Assembly (NCBI GenBank): GCA_016712315.1
Contig: JADJRG010000017.1
Location: 248,001-312,000 of the forward strand
DNA: 64,000 nucleotides
From: Nannocystis sp.
GTDB taxonomy: Bacteria > Myxococcota_A > Polyangia > Nannocystales > Nannocystaceae
Reading direction: 5' to 3'
The notes under the pieces were generated by a model. The model searched no databases and had not been told where the DNA came from. It saw only the letters and a list, made by a program, of their open reading frames with translations. Both the position numbers and the translations under genes were made by a program. Below are positions 46,176-54,501 of the stretch, piece by piece (the stretch's first letter is position 1; each line of letters starts with the position of its first letter).

Positions 46176-46823
46176 TCAGAGGGGGCGGAGCGCGCCCTCG
46201 GGGCCGACCTGGAGGTCGACGCTGGTCGGGGCGCAGGTGAGTTGGAGCTCGCCGCGGTCGACGCGGCCGGTGAGGGCGCCGCGGACGCAGAGCAGGAGGC
46301 GGCCGCCGCCGTCGATCTCGACCTCGGCATCGCCGGCGATGATGAGCTGGCCGGCGTCGATCTCGCCGTCGCTGTGGTGATCGATCTCGATCGAGGCGGC
46401 GGCGCCTCGCAGCTCGGCGGCGGCCTCGTCGGCGGTGTGGAGGTGGAGGTGGGCGAGCTCGCCGTCCAAGGCGACGGCGGCGTCGTCGGCGATGTAGAGG
46501 CCGCCGAAGGGGGGGGCGCGTAGGTCGGCGGCGGGGACGATGCCAGGGCGCAGCTCGCGGTTGGCGGCGAAGGAGACGCTGAGCTGGCCCTCGCCGCTGG
46601 GCTCGGCTTGGAAGCGGGCGAGCAGGTTGCGATCGCCGCGGAGGGTGATCTCCGGGGCGGCTTCGGGGTCGACCTCGACGGCGAGCTGGAAGCCGTCGAA
46701 GACCTGGAGGCGCTCGAAGTCGGGGAGCTGGCGGCGCTCTTCGGTGAGCACGCCGTCGCCAGGGATCGGGCAGGCGACGAGCGCGAGCAGGGCGAGCAGC
46801 GCGGTGGGGGCGGTCGGGCGCAT
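46176..46823 (-). CDS. DUF2807 (auto-transporter adhesin head GIN-like) lipoprotein
   Basis: A 215-aa lipoprotein. Lipid Cys at 18 (LLALLALVAC), then a repetitive beta-helix-like domain typical of DUF2807: FERLQVFDGFQLAVEVDPEA, followed by short strands each shifting by ~20 residues (EIDHHSDGEIDAGQLIIAGD, AEVEIDGGGRLLL). One Cys (LLLCVRGAL) and another (LQLTCAPT) near the end may form a disulfide. The fold suggests a surface or envelope protein. It starts 8 nt after the DUF4215 gene stop, so the two are co-transcribed. Confidence 0.75.
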   Translation of the reverse strand: MRPTAPTALLALLALVACPIPGDGVLTEERRQLPDFERLQVFDGFQLAVEVDPEAAPEITLRGDRNLLARFQAEPSGEGQLSVSFAANRELRPGIVPAADLRAPPFGGLYIADDAAVALDGELAHLHLHTADEAAAELRGAAASIEIDHHSDGEIDAGQLIIAGDAEVEIDGGGRLLLCVRGALTGRVDRGELQLTCAPTSVDLQVGPEGALRPL

Positions 46824-46831
46824 CGCGTGGG

Positions 46832-48178
46832 TCAGTAGGTGAGGCTGAGCTCGGCGCAGGCGAGGCCGAAGGCGTCGATGAAGTCGCCGGCGCGGATCCG
46901 AGCGGCCTTGGCGATCGCCCCGGCCGGGCACTTGGTGAGGGGGATGAGGTCGCCGTTGGCGCCGCCGATCGGCGGTAAGGAGGTCTCGGCGCCGGTGATG
47001 ACGGCGAAGCCGCCGGGGCCCTCGCTGATCAAGAGGGGGGCGCAGCGGACGACGAGCTGATCGAGGAGGCCCTGGGCGCGGCCCTCGAAGCCGATCACGA
47101 CCTGACCTCCAGGACATGTCCTTGTCCACATGAGGTCGCCGATCTCGCCGCGCATGGGTAAGGCGGCGCCGCCGCCGACGGCGACCGTAAACAGATCGCC
47201 GGGGACGAGGCCGGGGCTGCCGCAGAGGGCCTGGATCCGCCCGTGCCAGCCGGCGAAGGTGTGCAGCCAGCCGGCGACGCCGATCAGCGCCTCTCCTTGG
47301 GGACATGTGTCTTCGTACAGGGTGCCGCCGCCCTGGTTGCCGAAGAGGGGGGTGGGGGTGAGGCCGCTGAGGGCGAGGCCGGCGGGGGTGTGGTGGCAGA
47401 GGTTGGAGCAGGCGTCGGCGTTCTGGGCGTTCTGATCGTCGCACTGCTCGCCGAGGCTGGGCTGGACGAGGCCGTCGCCGCAGGCGGGGAAGGTGCAGAG
47501 GTCGGTGCAGTCGTCGTCGTCGTCGCCGTCTTGGCCGTCGTCGCAGAGCTCGCCGTCGTCGATGACGCCGTTGCCGCAGCTCTCGCTCAGGCACGCGGCG
47601 GAGCAGCCGTCGCCGGCGAGGGTGTTGCCGTCGTCGCAGGCCTCGCCGGGGCCGAGGTCGCCGTCGCCGCAGCTGTTCAGCTCGCACTCGGCGTTGCAGA
47701 CCTGGCCGACGCCGTTGCTGCGGCCGTTGTCGCACTCCTCGAGGTCGCCGCCGGCGCCGAGCACGAGGCCGTCGCCGCAGATCGCGGCCTGGCAGGCGCT
47801 GGTGCACAGGGCGGCGTCATCGTTGAGCGGGCCGTCGTCGCAGCCCTCGCCGGGGCCGAGCAGGCCGTCGCCGCAGCGGGCGCGCGCGCAGGTGGCGGTG
47901 CAGGCGGCCGCGTCGCCGTTTTGGGGGCCGTCGTCGCACTCTTCGCCTTCATCGAGCTGACCGTCGCCGCAGGCGGGCTCGCTGGCGGTGTCGCTCTCGC
48001 TGGCGCTGCCCTGGTCGGTGGTCGTCCACGGGGAGCCGGTGGTGGTGCCGCTGAGGGTGAGGCCGGCGGCGTCGTCCCCCGCGCAGGCGGATGCTGTCCC
48101 AAGAGACAGGATGATCGCGAGGAGGGCGGCGCGGTCGGGTCGGCGTGGTCGGGCGCGGCGTCGTTGCAAGAGAGGCAC
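46832..48178 (-). CDS. Surface lipoprotein with DUF4215 (myxobacterial Cys-rich) repeats
   Basis: A 448-aa protein. After a signal sequence with lipid Cys near 32 (LSLGTASAC) and a Ser/Thr linker there are six Cys-rich repeats of the form CGDGxxxxGExCDDGxxN (ACGDGQLDEGEECDDG, RCGDGLLGPGEGCDDG, SCGDGDLGPGEACDDG) over residues ~65-270. The C-terminal ~170 residues contain paired segments (ALIGVAGWLHTFAGW, VVIGFEGRAQGLLDQLVVRC). GAGGAGGA directly abuts the GTG at 48178, too close to act; a TTG at 48169 would have proper spacing and may be the real start. Confidence 0.8.
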   Translation of the reverse strand: MPLLQRRRARPRRPDRAALLAIILSLGTASACAGDDAAGLTLSGTTTGSPWTTTDQGSASESDTASEPACGDGQLDEGEECDDGPQNGDAAACTATCARARCGDGLLGPGEGCDDGPLNDDAALCTSACQAAICGDGLVLGAGGDLEECDNGRSNGVGQVCNAECELNSCGDGDLGPGEACDDGNTLAGDGCSAACLSESCGNGVIDDGELCDDGQDGDDDDDCTDLCTFPACGDGLVQPSLGEQCDDQNAQNADACSNLCHHTPAGLALSGLTPTPLFGNQGGGTLYEDTCPQGEALIGVAGWLHTFAGWHGRIQALCGSPGLVPGDLFTVAVGGGAALPMRGEIGDLMWTRTCPGGQVVIGFEGRAQGLLDQLVVRCAPLLISEGPGGFAVITGAETSLPPIGGANGDLIPLTKCPAGAIAKAARIRAGDFIDAFGLACAELSLTY

Positions 48179-48284
48179 TCCTCCTCAGCCACGATAGCAG
48201 GGGCCGCGGCGAGGGCGCGCGCGCGCGGTCCTTGGCGCGATGGGCGGATCCGCGCGTGTGCGGAGGCGGGGCCAGGGGCCGCGG

Positions 48285-49346
48285 TCAAAGGTCAAAGAGG
48301 GCGCCGAGCTGATCTCGGCGGAAGACGCCGCGCTCGGTGATGTAGGCGGTGACGAGCGCGGCAGGGGTGACGTCGAAGGCGGGGTTGCGGGCAGGCGCGC
48401 CGAGCGGGGTCATGCGTCGGTCGCCGTGGAAGTGGATCTCATGCGGGTCGCGCTCCTCGATCGGGATCGCGGCGCCGGTGCGCAGATCAGGGTCGAGGGT
48501 GGTCGACGGAGCGGCGACGTAGAAGGGGATCTTGTGGTAGGCGCACAGCACGGCGACCGTGTAGGTGCCGATCTTGTTGGCGACGGCGCCGTCGCGGGCG
48601 ATCCGATCGGCGCCGACGATGGCGGCCTGGATCTCGCCGCGGGCCATCAGCGCGCCGGCCATGTTGTCGGCGATCACGGCGAAGGGGATCTGGGCGCGGG
48701 CGAGCTCCCAGGCGGTGAGGCGCGCTCCCTGGAGCACGGGGCGGGTCTCGTCGGCGAAGACGTGGATCCGGCGGCCGAGCTGGTGGGCCCGGAAGATCAC
48801 GCCGAGGGCGGTGCCGATCCCCGCGGTGGCGAGGGCGCCGGTGTTGCAGTGGGTGAGTACGCCGCCCTCAGGGAGCAAGGGGGCGCCGTGCTCGGCGATC
48901 GCGCGGCAGGCGTGGAGCTCGCGCTGGGTGTGCGCGTCGGCGCAGGCGCGCAGGGCGGCGCGTAGGGTGCGCGCGTCTGCTTGAGGGTGCGCGTCGAGGG
49001 CGGCGCGGAGCTCGCTGAGGGCGACGAAGAGGTTGACGGCGGTGGGCCGGGTGCGCGCGAGGCGATCGAGGGCGGCGAGGGCGGCGGCGCGAAAGGCGGG
49101 GGGATCGTCGGGGAAGGCGTGGGCGGCGGCGCTGAGGCCGAGGGCGGCGGCGCAGGCGATCGCGGGGGCGCCGCGGACGGCGAGGCGCTCGATCGCCTCG
49201 GCGAGCGCTTCCAGGGCGGTGATCTCGAGCCAGATCTCCTCCGCAGGGAGGCGCCGCTGGTCGAGCAGGTGGAGGCAGCGGCCGTCGTCGCTCAAAAAAA
49301 AGGGGCTGAAGGGGCGGTCGGCGGCGGGGTGAGGGGTGTGGGTCAC
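48285..49346 (-). CDS. mtnA: S-methyl-5-thioribose-1-phosphate isomerase
   Basis: Converts methylthioribose-1-phosphate to methylthioribulose-1-phosphate in methionine salvage. The 353-aa protein matches the MtnA/eIF2B-like fold: VRGAPAIACAAALGL, the active-site Cys in LTHCNTGALAT, ADETRPVLQGARLTAWEL, the Asp in IVGADRIARDGAVANKIGTY, and PFYVAAPSTTLDP. GTG 49346 (VTHTPHP) gives family length; the longer frame upstream is not supported. No other salvage gene is adjacent. MtnA relatives also act on ribose-1,5-bisphosphate and 5-deoxyribose-1-phosphate, so substrate is inferred. Confidence 0.93.
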   Translation of the reverse strand: MTHTPHPAADRPFSPFFLSDDGRCLHLLDQRRLPAEEIWLEITALEALAEAIERLAVRGAPAIACAAALGLSAAAHAFPDDPPAFRAAALAALDRLARTRPTAVNLFVALSELRAALDAHPQADARTLRAALRACADAHTQRELHACRAIAEHGAPLLPEGGVLTHCNTGALATAGIGTALGVIFRAHQLGRRIHVFADETRPVLQGARLTAWELARAQIPFAVIADNMAGALMARGEIQAAIVGADRIARDGAVANKIGTYTVAVLCAYHKIPFYVAAPSTTLDPDLRTGAAIPIEERDPHEIHFHGDRRMTPLGAPARNPAFDVTPAALVTAYITERGVFRRDQLGALFDL

Positions 49347-49569
49347 GGGCGATCGATCCTGGGCGGCTGGCGCGGCGCAGTGTACGCGATCGCTCGGGCG
49401 GCTCTCGGGCGCGTCGGCCGAGCTCGCGGTGTGCGTTTGTGGAGGCGGATCGGTCGTGGCGCCGTCAACGCGGGCTCGACGGCCGCCTGCGAGGGCGCGA
49501 GAGATCAGGGCGGGCGAGCGCTCACGCGGCGGTTCTCGCGGTTTGGATGACAGGGGGAGGGGCTCGCGG

Positions 49570-49575
49570 TACACC
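49570..49575 (+). promoter_or_regulatory. -10-like box, leaderless-type spacing
   Basis: TACACC ends 6 nt before the GTG at 49582. Its last base departs from TANNNT, so support is weaker. Confidence 0.3.
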
Positions 49576-49581
49576 TGAGCT

Positions 49582-50523
49582 GTGGCGACGCGCTCTCTCC
49601 GGATCCTCGCGCTGGCGGCGTCGCTGGTGGGCCTGGGCGCGCTCGCGTGTTCGTCGCAGGAGGAGCCGTGGGGGTCGACGCCGCGGGCGGAGGTCGACGG
49701 TGAGGTCGGTCGTTTGGCGCGGATCCACGTGGCGCTCCAGCCGTGGCCGGACGTCGTCGGCGGGGATCCTCAGCTCGACGTGCGCGCCCGCTTCGCGGCC
49801 TTCCGCGGGCTCGAGGTCGAGGTGGTGCGCGCCCGCCTGGGGCTGGGGCCGCTGCCGCATGAGCGGGTGGGCGTTGGTTCGTGCGTGATCGCGGACCACG
49901 TCGACGGGCTCGCGGAGGTCGAGCCGCGGCCGCAGCGGGCGGAGCGCGAGCTGCTGCTGCTGGACGGCGGGGACTTGCAGCTGCGCGTCGGCGGGGTGGA
50001 GCTGGCGGTGCCGCTGGTGCTGGTGCCGGATCTGCTGCCGTATATGTCGGGGGTGGAGTACGAGCTAGTGGTGCCGTCGTTGCCCTCGGTGTTCGCGCTC
50101 GATGAGCGGGCGCTGATCGAGCTCGAGCTGGGCGGCGGCGATGAGGAGCTGCCTCCTTCGCAGATCAAGGCGGCGCTGCCGGCTCGCATCGATCTGCGCG
50201 CGGAGGCGATGAGCGGGCCTTCGCTGGTCGATCTGTCGTGGTCGCCAGATCCGCGGGGGGCGAAGGACGCGCCGCTGCTGCTGCGCCTCGGCGCGTACAT
50301 CGGCGGCGAGGCGATCGGTCACGAGGTGCTCTGCGCGGTGGTCGATCGCGGGGCGCTGCGCCTCGACGTGGAGGAGCTGCGGCGCTTGGGGCTCGGCGGC
50401 GCCGGCGAGGGGCTGCGGATCGTGGCGAGCCGGACGCGCACGAGCACCTTCGAGGTGGGCGAGTTCTCCGGGGGCGAGCTGATCCTCGAGATGCGCGACG
50501 GCGCGTTCGTGACGCTGCCTTGA
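49582..50523 (+). CDS. Lipoprotein of unknown function
   Basis: A 313-aa lipoprotein with no recognised family. Lipid Cys at 23 (LVGLGALAC), then a mostly beta-strand protein with long Leu/Val-Glu alternation (ELLLLDGGDLQLRVGGVELA, LVVPSLPSVFALDERALIEL), suggesting two stacked Ig-like or beta-sandwich domains. A single further Cys at VGVGSCVIAD and one at HEVLCAVVD may pair. It diverges from mtnA and converges with the zinc-finger lipoprotein. Confidence 0.7.
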   Translation: MATRSLRILALAASLVGLGALACSSQEEPWGSTPRAEVDGEVGRLARIHVALQPWPDVVGGDPQLDVRARFAAFRGLEVEVVRARLGLGPLPHERVGVGSCVIADHVDGLAEVEPRPQRAERELLLLDGGDLQLRVGGVELAVPLVLVPDLLPYMSGVEYELVVPSLPSVFALDERALIELELGGGDEELPPSQIKAALPARIDLRAEAMSGPSLVDLSWSPDPRGAKDAPLLLRLGAYIGGEAIGHEVLCAVVDRGALRLDVEELRRLGLGGAGEGLRIVASRTRTSTFEVGEFSGGELILEMRDGAFVTLP

Positions 50524-50557
50524 GCGCGGCTCGGGCGCCCGCCGGCGACGGGCGCGA

Positions 50558-51298
50558 TCACTTGGCAGGCGCGGCTTCGGGGCGGGCTGCGCCGCAGGAC
50601 TGACACGAGGTGTGCTCGTGGGTGTTTTGCGAGTCGCAGTGGCCGCACTTCCATGGGGCGAGCTTGGCGGCCTCGGCGGCGTCGGCGGCGGCCTTGGCGG
50701 CGGCGTCGGCGGCGACCTCGTCCTTGGCCTTGGCGGCGTCGTCCTTCTTGGCCTGGTCGGCGGCGATGACCTTGTCGATCGCGGACTTGGCGGTGTCGAG
50801 GTCAGCGTGGAGCTTCTTTAAGATCGCGGCGGCGGCGGCTTCATCGGCGGCGCCGGCCTTGAGGGCGGCCTCGGCGCGGTCGATGGCTCGGCCCGCGTCT
50901 TCGGCGGCGACCTTGGCGGCGAGGCGGGTGGAGTCGTCGCCGGCCTGCGCGGCGGCCTCGACGCGGCGCTCGCGGAGGGCCTTGATCTTGGCGTCGAGGG
51001 CGGCGAGGTCGCCGACGAAGCCGCGCATCAAGGCGTCGTTGGCCTCGGCGAGCTTGGCGATCTTGGCGTCGCCTTCGAGGGCGGCGGCGGCGTCGTAGAG
51101 GGGGGTGGCGGCGGCCTTGCGGGCGTCGATCGCGGGCTTAAAGCCGGGGTAGACGGCGCCGAGCTCGGTGACCTTGGCGCTGTTGGTCGCCCAGCGCTGG
51201 GTCTCGCCTTCGACGCTCTTGGAGCAGGCGGCGAAGAGGAGGGCGCCGAGCAGGACGACGCGGAGGCTGCGGGTGAGCGGGCGGAGGAGAGGGCGCAT
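50558..51298 (-). CDS. Lipoprotein with helical spacer and C-terminal RanBP2-type zinc finger
   Basis: A 246-aa lipoprotein of unknown function. Lipid Cys near 25 (LLGALLFAAC), then ~175 residues of Ala/Lys/Asp/Glu helix with coiled-coil character (AAAAILKKLHADLDTAKSAI). The last ~35 residues contain WKCGHC, then Asn in DSQNTHEH, then CQSC, exactly the W-x-C-x2-C-x3-N-x6-C-x2-C pattern of RanBP2-type zinc fingers. A reduced zinc site is unusual in an exported protein. ATG 51298 is used; the codon before it is a possible GTG. Confidence 0.75.
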   Translation of the reverse strand: MRPLLRPLTRSLRVVLLGALLFAACSKSVEGETQRWATNSAKVTELGAVYPGFKPAIDARKAAATPLYDAAAALEGDAKIAKLAEANDALMRGFVGDLAALDAKIKALRERRVEAAAQAGDDSTRLAAKVAAEDAGRAIDRAEAALKAGAADEAAAAAILKKLHADLDTAKSAIDKVIAADQAKKDDAAKAKDEVAADAAAKAAADAAEAAKLAPWKCGHCDSQNTHEHTSCQSCGAARPEAAPAK

Positions 51299-51388
51299 CA
51301 CTGGACGTTATACGGGCGAGCGGACGGCGACGGGAAGCGGCGACGACGAGGGGCGGCCCCGGGCGCGTAGATCCGCGCGCGGCGGCGC

Positions 51389-52159
51389 TTAAGCGCGCTC
51401 TTTGAGGCTCTCCAGCGCGCGGCCGGCGGCGACGCGCTCGTGGATGGGGCGCCAGTCACTGAACTCGGTGTGGAGGAGGCGATCGAGGGTGCTGGAGGCG
51501 AAGCCGTAGTGGCCGGTCCAGCGGGCGTGATGCAGGGCGTGGTAGACGAAGGGCGGGGTGAAGAGGGAGACGAGGCGGCGGCGCGAGACGCCGCTCATCA
51601 GCTCGACGTTGGCGTGGCCGACGATGTTGCCGTAGACGTTGAAGGCGAGGTACGCGACCCAGCCTTCGGCGGAGATCGGGAAGAAGAGCTGGGAGAAGAG
51701 GGCGGGCAGGCCGACGTAGCCGAGCGTCCAGCCGAGCGCCTCGACGACGCTCATGGACTGCCCAGAGAGCGGCGTGGTGACGCGCGAGCGGTGGTGCCAG
51801 CGATGAAAGCGGACGAGCGCGCGGTGATGCAGGGCCCGGTGCATCGGGTAGTAGTAGAGCTGGAAGCCGAAGTAGAGGGCGACCCAGGTGAGCGCAGGGG
51901 AGGCGTCGCCCAGGCGCAGCCAGTCGCGGTGGATCGCGGCGACGACGACGAGGACGTGCACGACGAGGAAGTTGAGGTTGCCGCGCAGCTCGAAGCGGTA
52001 CTGGCCAGGGTCGAGGGGGACGCGCCAGATCTGTCGGCGATGGAGGAGTCGCTCGAGGAGGAAGCCGAGGGCGGTGGAGAGGACGGAGAGGCCGACGAAG
52101 GCGGCTGTGACCCAGAGGAGCAGCCAGGGCAGAGAGAGTCCGGTGAGCCAGGTCGCCAT
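51389..52159 (-). CDS. Sterol desaturase / fatty acid hydroxylase-family membrane protein
   Basis: A 256-aa integral membrane di-iron oxygenase. Four or more hydrophobic helices carry the His clusters of the family: YPMHRALHHR (HxxxHH type), FHRWHHRS (HxxHH), and VYHALHHARWTGHYG (HxxHH). Known members hydroxylate or desaturate sterols, sphingolipids or carotenoids. Sterol-making is known in some Nannocystaceae, but this product could equally act on a fatty acid or carotenoid; the sequence alone does not decide. Start at ATG 52159, with a TAGCCT box 7 nt upstream. Confidence 0.88.
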   Translation of the reverse strand: MATWLTGLSLPWLLLWVTAAFVGLSVLSTALGFLLERLLHRRQIWRVPLDPGQYRFELRGNLNFLVVHVLVVVAAIHRDWLRLGDASPALTWVALYFGFQLYYYPMHRALHHRALVRFHRWHHRSRVTTPLSGQSMSVVEALGWTLGYVGLPALFSQLFFPISAEGWVAYLAFNVYGNIVGHANVELMSGVSRRRLVSLFTPPFVYHALHHARWTGHYGFASSTLDRLLHTEFSDWRPIHERVAAGRALESLKERA

Positions 52160-52166
52160 GGGCTCG

Positions 52167-52172
52167 AGGCTA
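52167..52172 (-). promoter_or_regulatory. -10 box, leaderless-type spacing
   Basis: On the minus strand TAGCCT ends 7 nt before the ATG at 52159. No ribosome site is seen. Confidence 0.4.
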
Positions 52173-52286
52173 CTCGATCGGGTGAGGCGCAGATATTGGC
52201 CTGCCGAGCGCTGTCGTAGGTGATCTCTGCCGGTGAAGGTGAGGCTAGCGCGCTCGCGGGCGCGTGGCCTCGACCGGGTCGGGGGG

Positions 52287-54485
52287 CTATTTGCTGTGGA
52301 AGGTGGTGACGCCGTCCCAGCCTTGGGGGGCGGCTCCGCCCGCGTCGGCGATCCGGTCGAGGTAGAGGCGGGTGACGGGGTCGTGGGGGTTGTTTTGCGC
52401 GAAGGCGGTGAAGGCGGCGGCGGCGGCGGGGAAGTCGCCGCTGCGGTAGGCGGCGAGGGCGGCGGCGAAGCGATCGAGGTCTTGGTAGGCGGCGAGCTCG
52501 CCCTCGGGGCCGCCGAGCAGCTCGTGCACGGCGATCGGCTCGCCCTTGCCCTTGACGCGGACGCGGTCGATCTCGCGGGTGCGGTACTCGGGCGGGGCGG
52601 CGTCGCGCGTGACCTGTCCGATCAGACACCTGACGTGGTAGGTCTTACACAGGCCCTCGAGGCGGCTGGCGAGGTTCACGGCGTCGCCGACGGCGGTGTA
52701 GTCGAAGCGCTCGCTCGAGCCCATGTTGCCGACGATGGCGTCGCCGGTGTTGATCCCGACGCCGATCTCGAGGGTGACGCCGCGCTCGGCGAGGGCGGGG
52801 GCGAGGGCGTCGAGGCCGCGCTGCATGGCGATGGCGGTGGCGAGGGCGCGGGCGGGGTGATCAGGGCTCCGCAAGGGGGCGCCGAAGACGGCCATGACGG
52901 CGTCGCCGATGTACTTGTCGAGATAACCACCTCGGTCGAGCACGGCGGCGCTCATGGGGGTGAGGTAGAGGTTTAAGAGCTCGATGAGGGCCTCGGGGGT
53001 GAGGCGCTCGGCGAGGGTGGTGAAGCCGCGGATGTCCGAAAAGAGGACGCTGACGCGCCGACGCTCGCCGCCGAGGCGGAGGCCGTCGGGGGCGGCGAGC
53101 AGCTCGGTGAGGGCGCCCTCGCCGAGGTAGCTGGCGAAGGAGCGGCGCAGGGCGGCGCGGCCGCGGGCTTCGCCGAGGTAGGCGAGGGCGACGCCGAGGC
53201 CGCCGACGCTGAGGGCGGCGAGGGCGGGCCATACGGCGCCGAGCCAGAGCCCGGCGAGGGCGAGGGCGGCGTGCGCGGCGGCGAGGTGGCCGGCGACGAG
53301 GAGGGCGACGCCGGCGATCTTAAAAGATGGCCTTAAGGACAGCTTGTTCGAGAAGAGGAGGGCGGCGGCGAGGCCGAGGAGGAGGCAGAGGGCGACGTCG
53401 AGGCGCGGATCAGCGCGGCGCAGCTGGGCGCCCGTGAGCATGTTGGCGACGGCGGTGGCGTGGATCTCGACGCCGGGGAGGTCGTCGCTGAAGGCGGTGC
53501 GGGTGCGGTCGGTGCCGAGGAAAGAGGCGCCGACGAGCACGAGCTTGCCCTCGAGGGCGCCCGCGGGGACGGCGCCCTCGACGACGTCGACGGCGGAGTA
53601 GGTGGGGAAGGTCTGGGGGGGGCCGTAGGGGTCGAGGAGGAGGAGACCGCCGCCTTCGAGGGGGATCTGGCGGGCGCCGATCTTGATCGCCGACTCGGGG
53701 CCGAGGTAGGCGGTCTGGGCGCGGCTCGCCCCCTCGTAGGCGGCGACGAGGGCGACGGCCAAGGACCAATAGATGCGCTCGCCGACGCGCTGGGCGGCTG
53801 GGATCGCGCGGAGGATCTGGTCAGGGTCCTCGACGGCGGTGACGAGGCCGAGGGCGGCGGCGGCGGCGTTGAGCTCGGGCATCGAGAAGAGGCCGCGGTC
53901 AGCGTCCGGGAGCTCGTCGTCGCCGGGGACGACCTGGCCGAAGCGACCTTTTTTTAGGGACCTGTCTTCCGGGATAGGTTCTCCGCGGCCCCCCAAGCTG
54001 AAGGCGAGGACGACGGCGCCGGCGTCGGTGAGGGCGCGGGCGAGCTCTTGGTCGCCGCTGAGCTCGCCGCGGATCTGGCGGAGGAGCTGGGCGGCGGGGC
54101 CGGCGGCGCCCGGGTTGGCGTCGACGTGGGCGATGACGGCGGCGGCGAGCGGCGCGGGGAGGAGCCGCTCCGGCTCGGCGAAGAAGAGGTCGAGGCCGAT
54201 CGCGCGGGGGCGAGCGGCGGCGATCGCTCGCACGAGCTGGGCGATGCCGGCGCGTTTTTCGAGGAGGTGCGGGGCGCGGCGGAGGGTGGGCTCGTCGATG
54301 ACGACGATCGCGACGTGGTCTCCAGGGGCGCGGGGGCCGCGGAGGCGGAGGCGGAGGTCGAGGCTGCGGCGCTCGGCGGACTCGAGCGCGCTCTGGCCGG
54401 CGAGGCGCTGGAGGGCGCAGAGGCCGGCGCAGAGGAGGGCGAGGGCCAGCGCCCAGAGCAGCGGCGATCGGGTGCGCGCGGCCAT
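52287..54485 (-). CDS. CHASE2-domain adenylate/guanylate cyclase
   Basis: A 732-aa class III cyclase. One N-terminal helix (~9-28), a periplasmic CHASE2 sensor (~35-345; VAIVVIDEPTLRR, AIGLDLFFAEP, LVLVGASFLGTDRTRTAF, ATAVANMLTG), three or four helices (~358-440), then the cyclase domain (~465-640). Both metal Asp residues are present (VLFSDIRGFTTLAERL and YIGDAVMAVFGAP), and RFDYTAVGDAVNLASRLE holds the downstream catalytic-dimer residues. The 90-residue C-terminus is a short helical/TPR-like tail. The FecR-like lipoprotein lies 16 nt upstream on the same strand, a common pairing for this cyclase type. Confidence 0.93.
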   Translation of the reverse strand: MAARTRSPLLWALALALLCAGLCALQRLAGQSALESAERRSLDLRLRLRGPRAPGDHVAIVVIDEPTLRRAPHLLEKRAGIAQLVRAIAAARPRAIGLDLFFAEPERLLPAPLAAAVIAHVDANPGAAGPAAQLLRQIRGELSGDQELARALTDAGAVVLAFSLGGRGEPIPEDRSLKKGRFGQVVPGDDELPDADRGLFSMPELNAAAAALGLVTAVEDPDQILRAIPAAQRVGERIYWSLAVALVAAYEGASRAQTAYLGPESAIKIGARQIPLEGGGLLLLDPYGPPQTFPTYSAVDVVEGAVPAGALEGKLVLVGASFLGTDRTRTAFSDDLPGVEIHATAVANMLTGAQLRRADPRLDVALCLLLGLAAALLFSNKLSLRPSFKIAGVALLVAGHLAAAHAALALAGLWLGAVWPALAALSVGGLGVALAYLGEARGRAALRRSFASYLGEGALTELLAAPDGLRLGGERRRVSVLFSDIRGFTTLAERLTPEALIELLNLYLTPMSAAVLDRGGYLDKYIGDAVMAVFGAPLRSPDHPARALATAIAMQRGLDALAPALAERGVTLEIGVGINTGDAIVGNMGSSERFDYTAVGDAVNLASRLEGLCKTYHVRCLIGQVTRDAAPPEYRTREIDRVRVKGKGEPIAVHELLGGPEGELAAYQDLDRFAAALAAYRSGDFPAAAAAFTAFAQNNPHDPVTRLYLDRIADAGGAAPQGWDGVTTFHSK

Positions 54486-54501
54486 CGTGGGGGCTCGTGC
54501 G

